From Cyrtodaria siliqua (lineage: Eukaryota; Mollusca; Bivalvia; Adapedonta; Hiatellidae): DNA of 64,000 nucleotides. Where the stretch lies: positions 18,501-82,500 of the forward strand of contig JAWPHD010011426.1 in the NCBI GenBank assembly GCA_037043455.1, written 5' to 3'. The position numbers and the translations under genes are program-made. The notes under the pieces are model-generated. The model made no database searches. It was given only the letters and a program-made list of their open reading frames with translations, and was not told the DNA's origin. Of this stretch, positions 23,295 through 36,038 are shown piece by piece. Positions within the stretch are counted from its first letter, which is position 1; each line of letters starts with the position of its first letter.

Positions 23295-26200
23295 GTACTA
23301 GAAACACTAACCTTACACTACATATGTACCGGAAACACTTACCTTACACTACATATGTACTAGAAACACTTACCTTACACTACATATGTACCGGAAACAC
23401 TTACCTTACACTCCATATGTACTAGAAACACTTACCTTACATTACATATGTACTAGAAACACTTACCTTACACTACATATGTACTAGAAACACTTACCTT
23501 ACACTACATATGTACTAGAAACACTTACCTTACACTACATATGTACCGGAAACACTTACCTTACACTCCACATGTACTAGAAACACTTACCTTACACTCC
23601 ATATGTACTAGAAACACTTACCTTACACTCCATATGTACTAGAAACACTTACCTTACACTACATATGTACTAGAAACACTTACCTTACACTACATATGTA
23701 CTAGAAACACTTACCTTAAACTACATATGTACCGGAAACACTTACCTTACACTCCATATGTACTTGAAACACTTACCTTACACTACATATGTACTAGAAA
23801 CACTTACCTTACACTACATATGTACCGGAAACACTTACCTTACACTACATATGTACTAGAAACACTTACCTTACACTACATATGTACTAGAAACACTTAC
23901 CTTACACTACATATGTACTAGAAACACTTACCTTACACTACATATGTACCGGAAACACTTACCTCACACTCCATATGTACTGGACACACTTACCTTCCAC
24001 TACATATGTACTGGAACACTTACCTTGCACTCCATATGTACTAGAAACACTTACCTTACACTACATATGTACTAGAAACACTTACCTTACACTACATATG
24101 TACTAGAAACACTTACCTTACACTACATATGTACCGGAAACACTTACCTTACACTCCACATGTACTAGAAACACTTACCTTACACTCCATATGTACTAGA
24201 AACACTTACCTTACACTACATATGTACTAGAAACACTTACCTTACACTCCATATGTACTAGAAACACTTACCTTACACTACATATGTACTAGAAACACTT
24301 ACCTTACACTACATATGTACTAGAAACACTTACCTTACACTACATATGTACCGGAAACACTTACCTTACACTCCATATGTACTGGACACACTTACCTTCC
24401 ACTACATATGTACTGGAACACTTACCTTGCACTCCATATGTACTGGAAACACTTACCTTACACTCCATGTGTACTGGAAACACTTACCCTACACTACATA
24501 TGTACTGGAACACTTACCTTACACTCCTTATGTACTGGAAACACTTACTTTATACTCCATATGTACAGAAAACACTCACCTTACACTACATATGTACTGG
24601 AAACACTTACCTTACACTCCATATGTACAGGAAACACTCACCTTACACTCTATATGTACTGGAAACACTTATCTTATACTCCATATGTACTGGAACACTT
24701 ACCTTACACTACATATGTACCGGAAACACTTACCTTACACTCCATATGTACTGGACACACTTACCTTCCACTACATATGTACTGGAACACTTACCTTGCA
24801 CTCCATATGTACTAGAAACACTTACCTTACACTACATATGTACCGGAAACACTTACCTTACACTCCATATGTACTGGACACACTTACCTTCCACTACATA
24901 TGTACTGGAACACTTACCTTGCACTCCATATGTACTAGAAACACTTACCTTACACTACATATGTACTAGAAACACTTACCTTACACTACATATGTACTAG
25001 AAACACTTACCTTACACTACATATGTACCGGAAACACTTACCTTACACTCCACATGTACTAGAAACACTTACCTTACACTCCATATGTACTAGAAACACT
25101 TACCTTACACTACATATGTACTAGAAACACTTACCTTACACTACATATGTACTAGAAACACTTACCTTACACTACATATGTACTAGAAACACTTACCTTA
25201 CACTACATATGTACCGGAAACACTTACCTTACACTCCATATGTACTGGACACACTTACCTTCCACTACATATGTACTGGAACACTTACCTTGCACTCCAT
25301 ATGTACTGGAAACACTCACCTTACACTCCATGTGTACTGGAAACACTTACCCTACACTACATATGTACTGGAACACTTACCTTACACTCCTTATGTACTG
25401 GAAACACTTACTTTATACTCCATATGTATAGAAAACACTCACCTTATACTACATATGTACTGGAAACACTTACCTTACACTCCATATGTACAGGAAACAC
25501 TCACCTTACACTCTATATGTACTGGAAACACTTATCTTATACTCCATATGTACTGGAACACTTACCTTACACTAGATATGTACTGGAAACACTTACCGTA
25601 CACTACATATGTACAGGAAACACTTACCTTACACTACATATGTACTGGAAACACTTACCTTACACTACATATGTACAGGAAACACTTACCTTACACTAGA
25701 TATGTACTGGAAACACTTACCTTACACTACATATGTACTGGAAACACTTACCTTACACCCCATATGTAGTGGAAACACTTACCTTACACTCCTTATGTAC
25801 TGGAAACACTTACCTTACACTCCTTATGTACTGCAACACTTACCATACACTCCATATGTACTCTACACACTTACCTTCCACTACATATGTACTGAAACAC
25901 TTACCTTGCACTCCATATGTACTGGAAACACTTACCTTACACTCCATGTGTACTGGAAACACTTACCCTACACTACATATGTACTGGAACACTTACCTTA
26001 CACTCCTTATGTACTGGAAACACTTACTTTATACTCCATATGTACAGAAAACACTCACCTTACACTACACATGTACTAGAAACACTTACCTTACACTACA
26101 TATGTACTAGAAACACTTACCTTACACTACATATGTACCGGAAACACTTACCTTACACTCCATATGTACTGGACACACTTACCTTCCACTACATATGTAC

Positions 26201-29200
26201 TGGAACACTTACCTTGCACTCCATATGTACTGGAAACACTTACCTTACACTCCATGTGTACTGGAAACACTTACCCTACACTACATATGTATTGGAACAC
26301 TTACCTTACACTCCTTATGTACTGGAAACACTTATCTTATACTCCATATGTACTGGAACACTTACCTTACACTACATATGTACTGGAAACACTTACCGTA
26401 CACTATATATGTACAGGAAACCCTTACCTTACACTACATATGTACTGGAAACACTTACCTTACACTACATATGTACAGGAAACACTTACCTTACACTACA
26501 TATGTACTGGAAACACTTAGCTTACACTAAATATGTACAGGAAACACCTTACACTACATATGTACTGGAACACTTACCTTACACTAGATATGTACTGGAA
26601 ACACTTACCTTACACCCCATATGTAGTGGAAACACTTACCTTACACTCCTTATGTACTGGAAACACTTACCTTACACTCCTTATGTACTGCAACACTTAC
26701 CATACACTCCATATGTACTGGAAACACTTACATTACATTCCTTATGTACTGCAACACTTACCTTACACTCCTTATGTACTGCAACACTTACCTTACACTC
26801 CTTATTTACTGCAACACTTACCTTACACTCCTTATGTACTGCAACACTTACCTTACACACCTTATGTACTGCAACACTTACCTTACACTCCTTATGTACT
26901 GCAACGCTTACCTTATACTCCTTATGTACTGCAACACTTACCTTACACTCCTCATGTACTGGAAACACTTACCTTACACTCCATATGTACAGGAAACACT
27001 CACCTTACACTCCATATGTACTTGAAACACTTACATTATACTCCATTTGTACTGGAACACTTACCTTACACTAGATATGTACTGGAAACACTTACCTTAC
27101 ACTACATATGTACTGGAAACACTTAGCTTACACTACATATGTACAGGAAACACTTACCTTACACTACATATGTACTGGAAACACTTACCTTACACTACAT
27201 ATGTACAGGAAACACTTACCTTACACCCCTTATTTACTGCAACACTTACCTTACACCCCTTATGTACTGCAAAACTTACCTCACACTCCTTATGTACTGC
27301 ATCACTTACCTTACAGTCCTTAGGTATGTACTGAAACACTTACCTTACACTCCTTATGTACTGCAATACTTACCTTACACCCCTTATGTACTGGAAACAC
27401 TTACTTTAAACTCCTTATTTACTGCAACACTTACCTTACACTCCTTATGTACTGCAACACTTACCTTACACTCCATATGTACTGGAAACCTTACACTCCT
27501 TATTTACCGCAACACTTACCCTACACTCCTTATGTACTGCAACACTTACCTTACACTCCTTATGTACTGCAATACTTACCTTACACCCCTTATTTACTGC
27601 AACACTTACCCTACACTCCTTATGTACTGCAACACTTACCTTACACTCCTTATTTACTGCAACACTTACTTTACACTCCTTATGTACTGCAACACTTACC
27701 TTACACTCCTTATGTATTGCAACACTTACCTTACACTCCTTACGTATGTACTGCAACACTTACCTTACACTCCTTATGTACTGCAACACTTACCTTACAC
27801 TCCTTATGTACTGGAAAAACTTACTTTACACTCCTTATTTACTGCAACACTTACCTTACACTCCTTATGTACTGCAACACTTACCTTACACTCATTATTT
27901 ACTGCAACACTTACCTTACACTCCTTATTTACTGCAACACTTATCTTACACTCCTTATGTACTGCAACACTTACCTTACACACCTTATGTACTGGAAAAA
28001 CTTACCTTACACACCATATGTTGTGGAAACACTTACCTTACACCCCATATGTACTGTAAACACTTACATTATACTCCATATGTACTGGAAAATATTACCC
28101 TACACTACATATGTACTGGAACACTTACCTTACACTCCTTATGTACTGGAAAATTACCTTACACTCCATATGTACTGGAAACACATATGTAGTGTAAGGT
28201 TAGTGTTTCCAGTACTTATGTAGTGTAAGCTAAGTGTACTGATAACACCTTACACTCCATATGCACTGCAAACACTTACCTTACACTACATATGTACTGG
28301 AAAATCTTACCTTACACTACATATGTACTGAAAACACTTGCCTTACACTCAATATGTAATTAAAACAATTACCTTACACGCAATATGTAACTAAAACACT
28401 TACCTTACACTCCATATGTAATGGAAACACTTACCTTACACCCCATATGCACCTGAAACACTTACCTTATACTACATATGTATTGGAAACACTTACCTTA
28501 CACCCCATATGTAGTGGAAACACTTACCTTACACACCTTATGTACTGGAAACACTTACCTTACACTCCGTATGTACTGCAACACTTACCATACACTCCAT
28601 ATGTACTAGAAACACTTACATTACACTCCTTATTTACTGCAACACTGACCTTACACTCCGTATGTACTGCAACACTTACCTTACACTCCTTATTTACTGC
28701 AACACTTACCTTACACGCCTTATGTACTGCAACACTTACCTTACACCCCTTATGTACTGCAACACTTACCTTACACTCCTTATTTACTGCAACACTTACC
28801 TTACACGCCTTATGTACTGCAACACTTACCTTACACCCCTTATGTACTGCAACACTTACCTTACACTCCTTATTTACTGCAACACTTACCTTATACTCCT
28901 TATGTACTGCAATACTTACCTTACACTCCTTATGTACTGGAAACATTTACCTTACACTCCATATGTACAGGAAACACTCACCTTACACTCCATATGTACT
29001 GGAAACACTTACCTTATACTCCATATATACTGCAACACTTACCTTACACTAGATATGTACTGGAAACACTTACCCTACACTACATATGCACTGGAAACAA
29101 TTAGCTTACACTACATATGTACAGGAAACACTTACCTTACACTACATATGTACTGGAAACACTTACCTTACACTACATATGTACAGGAAACACTTACCTT

Positions 29201-31164
29201 ACACTCCTTATTTACTGCAACACTTACCTTACACTCCTTATGTACTGCAACACTTACCTTACACTCCTTATGTACTGCAACACTTACCTTACACTCCTTA
29301 GGTATGTACTGAAACACTTACCTTACACTCCTTATGTTCTGCAACATTTACCTTACACTCCATATGTACTGGAAACACTTACCTTACACTTCTTATTTAC
29401 CGCAACACTTACCCTACACTCCTTATGTACTGCAACACTTACCTTACAATCCTTATGTACTGCAATACTTACCTTACACTCCTTATTAAATGCAACACTT
29501 ACCTTACACTCCTTATGTACTGCAACACTTACCTTACACTCCTTATTTACTGCAACACTTACTTTACACTCCTTATGTACTGCAACACTTACCTTACACT
29601 CCTTATGTACTGCAACACTTACCTTACACTCCTTATGTACTGGAAACACTTACTTTACACTCCTGATTTACTGCAACACTTACCTTACATTCCTTATGTA
29701 CTGCAACACTTACCTTACACTCCTTAGGTACTGCAACACTTACCTTAAACTCATTATTTACTGCAACACTTACCTTACACTCCTTATTTACTGCAACACT
29801 TATCTTACACTCCTTATGTACTGCAACACTTACCTTACACTCCTTATGTACTGGAAAAACTTACCTTATACACCATATGTTGTGGAAACACTTACCTTAC
29901 ACCCCATATGTACTGTAAACACTTACCTTACACTCCATATTTACTGGAAAATCTTACCCTACACTACATATGTACTGGAATACTTACCTTACAATCCTTA
30001 TGTACTGGAACACTTACCTTACACTCCATATCTACTGGAAACACACATGTAGTGTAAGGTAAGTGTTTCCAGTACTTATGTAGTGTAAGCTAAGTGTACT
30101 GATAACACCTTATTTACTGCAACACTTACTTTACACTCCTTATGTACTGCAACACTTACCTTACACTCCTTATGTACTGCAACACTTACCTTACACTCCA
30201 TATGTACTGCAAACACTTACCTTACACTACATATGTACTGGAAAATCTTACCTTACACTACATATGTACTGAAAACACTTGCCTTACACTCAATATGTAA
30301 TTGAAACACTTACCTTACACTCCATATGTAATTAAAACACTTACCTTAAACTCCATAGGTAATGGAAACACTTACCTTACACCCCATATGAAACTGAAAC
30401 ACTTACTTTACACTACATATGAACTGGAAACACTTGCCTTACACTCCATATGTAATGGAAACACTTACATTACACTACATATGTACTGGAAACACTTACC
30501 TTACACACCATATGTACTGGAAACACTTACCTTATACTCCATATGTACTGGAAACACTTACCTTACTCTACATATTTACTGGAAACACTTATCTTACACT
30601 ACATATGTACTGGAAACACATACCCCACACTACATACATACTGGAAACACTAACCATACACTACATATATACTGGAAACTTTTACCTTATACTACATATG
30701 TACTGGAAACACTTACCTTACACTACGCATTTACTGGAAACACTTATCTTACACTACATGTGCACTGGAAACACTTCTTACACTCCATATGTACTCGAAA
30801 CTCTTACCCTACACTACATATGTACTGGAAACACTTACCTTACAGTGCATATGTACTGATAACACCTTACACTCCATATGTACTGCAAACACCTACCTTA
30901 CACTACATATGTACTGGAAACACTTGCCTTACACTCCATATGTACTGGAAACACTTGCCTTACACTCAATATGTAATTGAAACTCTTACCTTACACTACA
31001 TATGTACTGGAAACACTTGCCTTACACTACATATGTACTGGAAACACTTGCCTTACACTCCATATGTACTGGAAACACTTACCTCACACTCCATATGAAC
31101 TGGAAACACTTACCTTACACTCCATATGTACCGGAAACATATGTACTGGAAACACTTACCTTAG
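23295..31164. repeat. 7.9-kb minisatellite of 30/31-bp units in the stalk intron
   Basis: About 250 tandem units. The 31-bp form (plus-strand words ACTGGAAACACTTACCTTAC, then ACTACATATGT) dominates 23295-26740 and 30200-31164. A 30-bp form (CTGCAACACTTACC..., CTCCTTATGTA) dominates 26740-30200. Blocks of several variant units recur in the same order (for example the GGACACACTTACCTTCC variant at about 23.98, 24.39, 24.75, 24.87, 25.25 and 26.17 kb), so there is higher-order structure. On the minus (gene-sense) strand most units carry AAG then GTAAGT, followed 8 nt later by an AG (TTTCCAG, TTTCTAG or GTTGCAG). No unit frame has a stop on the plus strand, so ORFs of up to 385 codons appear. These are artefacts. 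Confidence 0.95.
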
Positions 31165-31169
31165 TCATG

Positions 31170-31480
31170 GGGGCAAAAATAGCCGAAGCGCATCAAATTG
31201 CTAGCAGATGCCATGCTGTAAAACAACTATGACGTCGATTGACGACGGCGTCAACGAAATGTATGCAAGAAAAAAAATCAATCATGGGTTGGGAAATTCC
31301 AACCATCGGTTTAACTGATTGTTCGGAAACGAGGTCTGTAAAACTGATTTGATCGGAAACGAGGTCTGTATAACCGATTTAATCGGAATCTCGACCTCGG
31401 TTCCGATCAAAACAATTATACCTAGGTAAAGAAGTCCCTATCTTCAACGGATATCCATGAACTAGTTTACACTATTAAAC
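31170..31480. mobile_element. Partial foldback-element relative
   Basis: Shares AATCAATCATGGG, AATTCCAACC, CGGAAACGAGGTCTG and AACGGATATCCATGAA words with the foldback element at 8.8-9.5 kb, but only one arm is present. It includes two copies of a GATCGGAAACGAGGTCTGTA word. On the minus strand its end (just right of the array) reads like an acceptor (GTTGTTTTACAG) followed by a short ORF ending CPHD and a stop. I take this as part of a mobile element and not as a gene exon. Confidence 0.55.
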
Positions 31481-32092
31481 CTATATAAATAAATACTTAC
31501 GGCAGGTTTCTGAAATGGAGATGAAATACAGGAGTATTAGTATGAATGAATTCAATTCAATATTTTCATTTCCGCCGAAAGCGGAGATTTTCAAATAGTA
31601 CATGTAATACTGATAAGAAATCTTCCATCACATTTAAAGGGGGACGAAACTCAAAATCAATACAGTTTGATGATTCTTCTACATTCGACCGGAGTGTCCC
31701 GAAGCATGGGGGAATTTATCGAGTTCACTATTCGCTCAAAATTCATAGACTGCAGAAAATTAATTACAAATGTAAAATTAACCACATTCCATAACAATGT
31801 TCAAGTTTTCAGACACTGTTCTGTATGTTCGTAAAATTATTTGTAGAATACTTAAACATGTAACATGTGTAACAAATGCAAAAAAGAAAGAAAAAAACAA
31901 CAACCCCCCACCACCACCATCACCCCACCACCCCAACACAACCAGAACTATCATTGAAGGTGATGAATACCCCCGCTTGTTTGCTCTAGCCCATGAATTT
32001 ATTGATGGGCAAAATAAAGATTTTTTTTTTTATAAAATATCTGTTAATTCCTTAATATGAAAGAAATTCTAATTAAGGCAGAAGGATATAAG

Positions 32093-32600
32093 GTAATCAG
32101 TTGCTACGTGTACATGAAGTTTGGGAACAATCAATTCAAAAATATTTGAGAAAAAATATATTAACAGGTCATGATACAATTCTAAAATAATTCTAAAATA
32201 AATTAGGCAATCAATGATGGGTGATGTACAGGGACATAAGGTCATCAGTTGTTATGTGTATATTAAGTTTGGGAACAATCAATTCTAAGTCAAACACAGG
32301 GCCATAATTATGTAATAAATTAGGCAATCAATGATGGGTGATGTACAGCAGAGGACATAAGGTCATCAGTTGTTATGTGTATACATGAAGTTTGGGAACA
32401 ATCAATTCGAAATTGTTTGAGAATAAATATGTTAACAGGTCATTATACAATATTAAAGTGGAAAAGTCTAAGTCAAACAACGGGCCATAATTCTGTAATA
32501 AATTAGGCAATCAATGATGGGTGATGTAGAGGGACATGCGTTCATCGGTTGTTATGAGTATATGAAGATTGGGAACAATCCACGTGATTCCTGTATAGCC
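32093..32600. repeat. Three to four diverged tandem copies of about 120-170 bp
   Basis: The words GGTCATCAGTTGTTATGTGT, AAGTTTGGGAACAATC and AATTAGGCAATCAATGATGG recur near 32.09, 32.24, 32.36 and 32.53 kb. Lies in the intron downstream of B6. Confidence 0.8.
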
Positions 32601-32716
32601 CCCACTTCACTTTGTGAAAGCTGGGGTATAAAACAAATCAAAGGTAAAATACACGGAACATGGCCGCCGTTTAGCGTGTGCAATAAATATTCCAACTTCT
32701 ACTACTAAATACATAC

Positions 32717-32846
32717 CGCTAGCAGTCATGGTTATTGTGGCACCTATAGCCGTGCCGTCGTCTTTCGTGGCTAGTGTGGTCGGAGTTTGGTTTTCCTTAC
32801 AGTTATTGTACACCATGGACGCTGTTGTACCATCATCGGACACCAC
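32717..32846 (-). CDS. Module B exon 6
   Basis: 130 bp between acceptor TTCACATTAG and donor GTATGT; starts in phase 0, ends in phase 1. It encodes about 43 residues, VVSDDGTTASMVYNNC..., with one Cys, a conserved VYNNC core and an IGA(T/S)IT end. Exon A6 is exactly the same length and matches at VVYNNC, T-P-T, DGT-IGA and IT. This is the last piece of module B. Its split G codon joins the TM exon. Upstream intron length is 261 bp, the shortest in the gene. Confidence 0.9.
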
Positions 32847-33107
32847 CTAATGTGAAGTAATATGGCTACATAATGCGTCATTGACTAGTGACTACATAAC
32901 CGTGTAACAAACTGTAAACTATGGTGCTTGGTGTATACGAGAAGCATGTTCGACTTTTTTCATGCTAGTAGCGATGTGAAAATAGCAAATATAGATTAAA
33001 ATTAAGAGCATCATAACATAAATATTGCTTTATGTAATAAAAACCACCAATGATAGTTGTCCGATATTGCTAAATGACTAGAAATATTTTAACATAATTT
33101 CACTTAC

Positions 33108-33208
33108 AAAACAGGCAAATCTGTAGGTGGGAGAAGCGTCCGTGTTATATACAACCTGATACTGGTGTGTACTCGTCAAGTTCTTCACGCACCACACATT
33201 ACCAGCAG
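33108..33208 (-). CDS. Module B exon 5
   Basis: 101 bp; acceptor GTTTTATACCAG, donor GTAAGT. It encodes AGNVWCVKNLTSTHQYQ and ends TYRFACF. Two Cys. The corresponding A5 exon has VHC near the start and TYRFSCM at the end, so the Cys pair and the YRF(A/S)C end are conserved. It ends in phase 0, unlike the other junctions, and this is shared with A5. The three-LTR miniature retrotransposon lies about 130 bp upstream in gene terms. Confidence 0.9.
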
Positions 33209-33384
33209 CTGGTATAAAACACAAAACAATGGGGGTGATAGTGTAACCAAAAACGAGACGAACGTGCCATTGATGTTTGTCTGATGATGGTCATTCATCT
33301 ATTATTTGCATTTCTCTCTTCTTCGCTCAATATTGATGTAACCGGGTACAGGTATATGGTGAAATATCGATTCCTAACCGTTTG

Positions 33385-33456
33385 TCCTCGATAGCTCAGC
33401 GGTTAGAGCCCTGGTACGGTAAACCAGAGACCCTGGGTTCGAGTCCCGGTTGAGGA
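33385..33456 (+). other. tRNA-like cloverleaf in LTR1
   Basis: 72 nt that fold as a full cloverleaf. The acceptor stem TCCTCGA pairs with TTGAGGA, the D stem GCTC with GAGC, the anticodon stem CTGGT with ACCAG, and the T arm has GGGTTCGAGTCCC. It resembles tRNA-Thr. The anticodon loop is ACGGTAA, so position 33 is C instead of the nearly universal U and the anticodon would read GGU, not a usual eukaryotic Thr anticodon. I read it as the Pol III promoter of the element and not a working tRNA gene. Confidence 0.8.
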
Positions 33457-33657
33457 ACGATTTTTTCACCACCTGTTATATTTGGGGGCTCGTCCGGGAT
33501 CCAGGACCGTGTCTGTCAGCATGAAACAGTGTGAAAATAAGTCTGACTGCCGGCCTGGAGTTAACTCTGCTAGAAATTCAGGGACGAATTTCAATCTGGT
33601 GGAGGTGTATGTAACCGGGTACAGGTATATGGTGAAATATCGATTCCTAACCGTGTG

Positions 33658-33729
33658 TCCTCGATAGCTCAGCGGTTAGAGCCCTGGTACGGTAAACCAG
33701 AGACCCTGGGTTCGAGTCCCGGTTGAGGA
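33658..33729 (+). other. tRNA-like cloverleaf in LTR2
   Basis: Identical in layout and anticodon loop to the copy in LTR1, 273 bp away. The A-box and B-box regions are intact. Automated tRNA finders may report it as tRNA-Thr. Confidence 0.8.
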
Positions 33730-33930
33730 ACGATTTTTTCACTACCTGTTATATTTGGGGGCTCGTCCGGGATCCAGGACCGTGTCTTTAAGCATGAAAC
33801 AGTATGAAAATAAGTCTGACAGCCGGCCTGGAGTTAACTCCATTAGAAATTCAGGGACGAATTTCAATCTGGTGGGGGTGTATGTAACCGGGTACAGGTA
33901 TATGGTGAAATATCGATTCCTAACCGTGTG

Positions 33931-34002
33931 TCCTCGATAGCTCAGTGGTTAGAGCCCTGGTACGGTAAACCAGAGACCCTGGGTTCGAGTCCCGGTTGAG
34001 GA
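33931..34002 (+). other. tRNA-like cloverleaf in LTR3
   Basis: Same as the other two except for one change in the D loop (AGTGG for AGCGG). Confidence 0.8.
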
Positions 34003-34054
34003 ACGATTTTTTCACCACCTGTTATATTTGGGGGCTCGTACCCGGTTACATTGA

Positions 34055-35530
34055 CATCATGGGGAAAAAAACTATTACACACTTTACATTTCATAAATAT
34101 GTACTTTCATAACAACATAATCAATTTGTGACATATTCCTAATATTTGTTGTATTCTCCACTCAATATTGAGATGACAAAGTCCGAGAAGAGTTATAATG
34201 CCCGGTCATGTGGCCAGTAAGTAGCTCGCGGCTGCATGCATCACCAGTGAAGCAGGAAAACTACTAAGAGGCACAAATCACGGAAAACCATTTTACATAT
34301 TTTTGAGAGCATAAATATGTTACATCGTTACAACATAATCTTTGTGTGACATAGTACCATGCCTTATTCAATTTTGTCTCAAAATTACCATACTTTTATC
34401 ATATCCTAATTTTAATAAGAAACACCATAATATGCTTTAACATCCAACATTCTAGTTGTGCATCTGTCAAATTATTATTTATCTCTTATTGTGTATTTAT
34501 CATCTAACTCCAATCTATTGCAATCAGAAATATATGTATTTTAGTTTTTCAGCAATTTGTTAAATTTGTTTTTTTGGCCGAAATGAAACAGCATTTACAA
34601 ATATCTGATCCACGATGTTGTTTTTGTAGCTCAGGACCTAATTATGAAAATACTATAACAAGTTATATTGTGTTTTGAATTAAGGGTAAAATAATTTTTA
34701 AAAAAATCCGCGATTTTTAGGCTTTTTTGGTTGATTTCCCAAAAAACATCAAATTATATACACCGTATTCATTTCAAGTTTTTATTTTCATATATATGAA
34801 TATGATAATGCGACATCAGTAAAGCACAAAGATGATCATGTATATATGAATATAAGAACCCAACAAACGCTTAGAATGCCACCAAGAAAGTACCCAATGG
34901 CTTGGCAGAAACCATAGCAACATGACAATACACTGTTGAGAGCGCGGCAAGACATGATTGCATACAAATCTTTAGACGTTACCTTCATTTTCAGGATTTA
35001 GGTAGAAGCCATCATACTGTCCACACTCGAATGCATAGTGGCGAACTATAAATGGGCCAACCACTTATGCAGTGCGTTGCAATATGATAGGGTCCTACCA
35101 TCTTTTGGTAATTGTCTAACAAGATTGATAAACATTGGATGAAACTGACCATAACCGAAGATCTTACGCAGTTTGTAAATCACGTCACCACAGAAGTAAC
35201 GTTTCGAGAGTCCTTGTCGCAAAAGAGCTATTAAATTACTTTTATATTACTTTTACTTATTTTTCTGATTGTCTATATTGTATTTATGTTCACGAAATCA
35301 AATTTTTAAAGAACGTCAAGTTTGTTCAACATATTGTTACAATGTATACCACAACGTGGTGTATTTCAGGTCAACACATCAAGGACGCGAAATGTAAGAC
35401 AATCAACATTATCATTTAGACATACATTACACATTCTACCATTAACCGATGATTTAATAGCGGACTTGCACTTACTTATAAGCGTCGAATGAACTACGAT
35501 TTCCGAAAGAAAGTCTTATATTACATGTTC
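34055..35530. other. Intron B4-B5, no further feature seen
   Basis: AT-rich intronic sequence. The 94-codon plus-strand ORF near 35.1 kb has no recognisable family features and is antisense to the gene. Confidence 0.5.
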
Positions 35531-35539
35531 TTAAAATAG

Positions 35540-35945
35540 TTGAATGGTTGAATTGGGGTTTTAAGGCGCACAAACACATGAAAAGGTTATATGGCGCCTA
35601 ACAGGCATGAACATGCCAGGCTCATCTTCCAAGTACATCGAGATAAAATATGGAAAATGGGCCTAGAACTGCAGAGTTGCTGCAAATTCTATCGTAGAAA
35701 CTCCATTTACGCTGGAGCCACGTTATTGTTTTTCTGCCACTGCTCTTTGATGCGAGCGAGATAGCACCTGAAACAATGCAGGGATCATGATGAAGATCTT
35801 TAATGAACATGAACAAAAAATGAAAAAATGAACATGAATTTGGGGGGATTCTACCCCTCTGCCTTCCCCTCCAAAGGGATCTGCAGTGGCCCTATTCTTT
35901 GCCCCGTGTCCAAACGGGGGCCCCCGGGAACCACACGGGACCTGT
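35540..35945. repeat. Interspersed repeat, also at 51.3 kb
   Basis: Shares GGCGC(A/C)C..., GCCTAGAAC, AAACTCCATTT, ATTGTTTTTCTGCCAC and GCAGTGGCCCTATT words with 51345-51620, in the same order. Both copies sit in introns of this gene, but in different introns (B4-B5 and A5-A6), so they are interspersed insertions and do not date from the module duplication. Confidence 0.7.
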
Positions 35946-36038
35946 TCTTAAAATAGGTGACCCAAGAAAAGTTATTAGAATATTGCAGCTTTTTTAATAA
36001 GATCTTGATAGAATTATTAGAGTTTGCCGAATAATGAT

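Larger units (their letters stand above)
33337..34050 (+). mobile_element. Three-LTR miniature retrotransposon (TRIM), Helenus-like
   Basis: Three LTRs of 144 bp (33337-33480, 33610-33753, 33883-34026), starting TGTAAC and ending GTTATA, are spaced exactly 273 bp apart. Two nearly identical 129-bp internal regions separate them. Each internal region starts with TGGGGGCTCGTCCGGGAT (33483, 33756), which is complementary to the 3' end of tRNA-Pro and the same primer-binding site that many retroviruses use. Each ends in a purine-rich GGTGG(A/G)GGTG before the next LTR. There is no gag or pol. Every LTR contains a tRNA-like cloverleaf. TTGA flanks both sides (33333-33336, 34051-34054), a 4-bp target duplication. 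The right end is odd: LTR3 is followed by 11 nt of the primer site, then an inverted copy of the LTR start. This matches what I recall of the Helenus TRIM group (tRNA-like LTRs, 4-bp duplications in animals). Confidence 0.85.

Noticed and set aside
24346..30052. Plus-strand ORFs of 200-385 codons (YRKHLPYT / CNTYLTLLMY repeats)
   Set aside because: Every frame of the 30/31-bp unit lacks stops, so long ORFs appear automatically. Frames shift between copies, codon content follows the repeat, and the array is antisense within an intron.
23295..31164. CRISPR-like regular array
   Set aside because: There are no unique spacers; units are contiguous and vary by drift, and the genome is animal.
31170..31230. 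Candidate exon on the minus strand ending at the first array donor
   Set aside because: A GTTGTTTTACAG acceptor and an AAG/GTAAGT border exist, but the frame that avoids early stops ends in TAA before the donor, and phase 1 entry from B6 hits TGA. It looks like part of a mobile element.
33385..34002. Three functional tRNA-Thr genes
   Set aside because: They lie in LTRs of a TRIM and have C33 and an unusual GGU anticodon.
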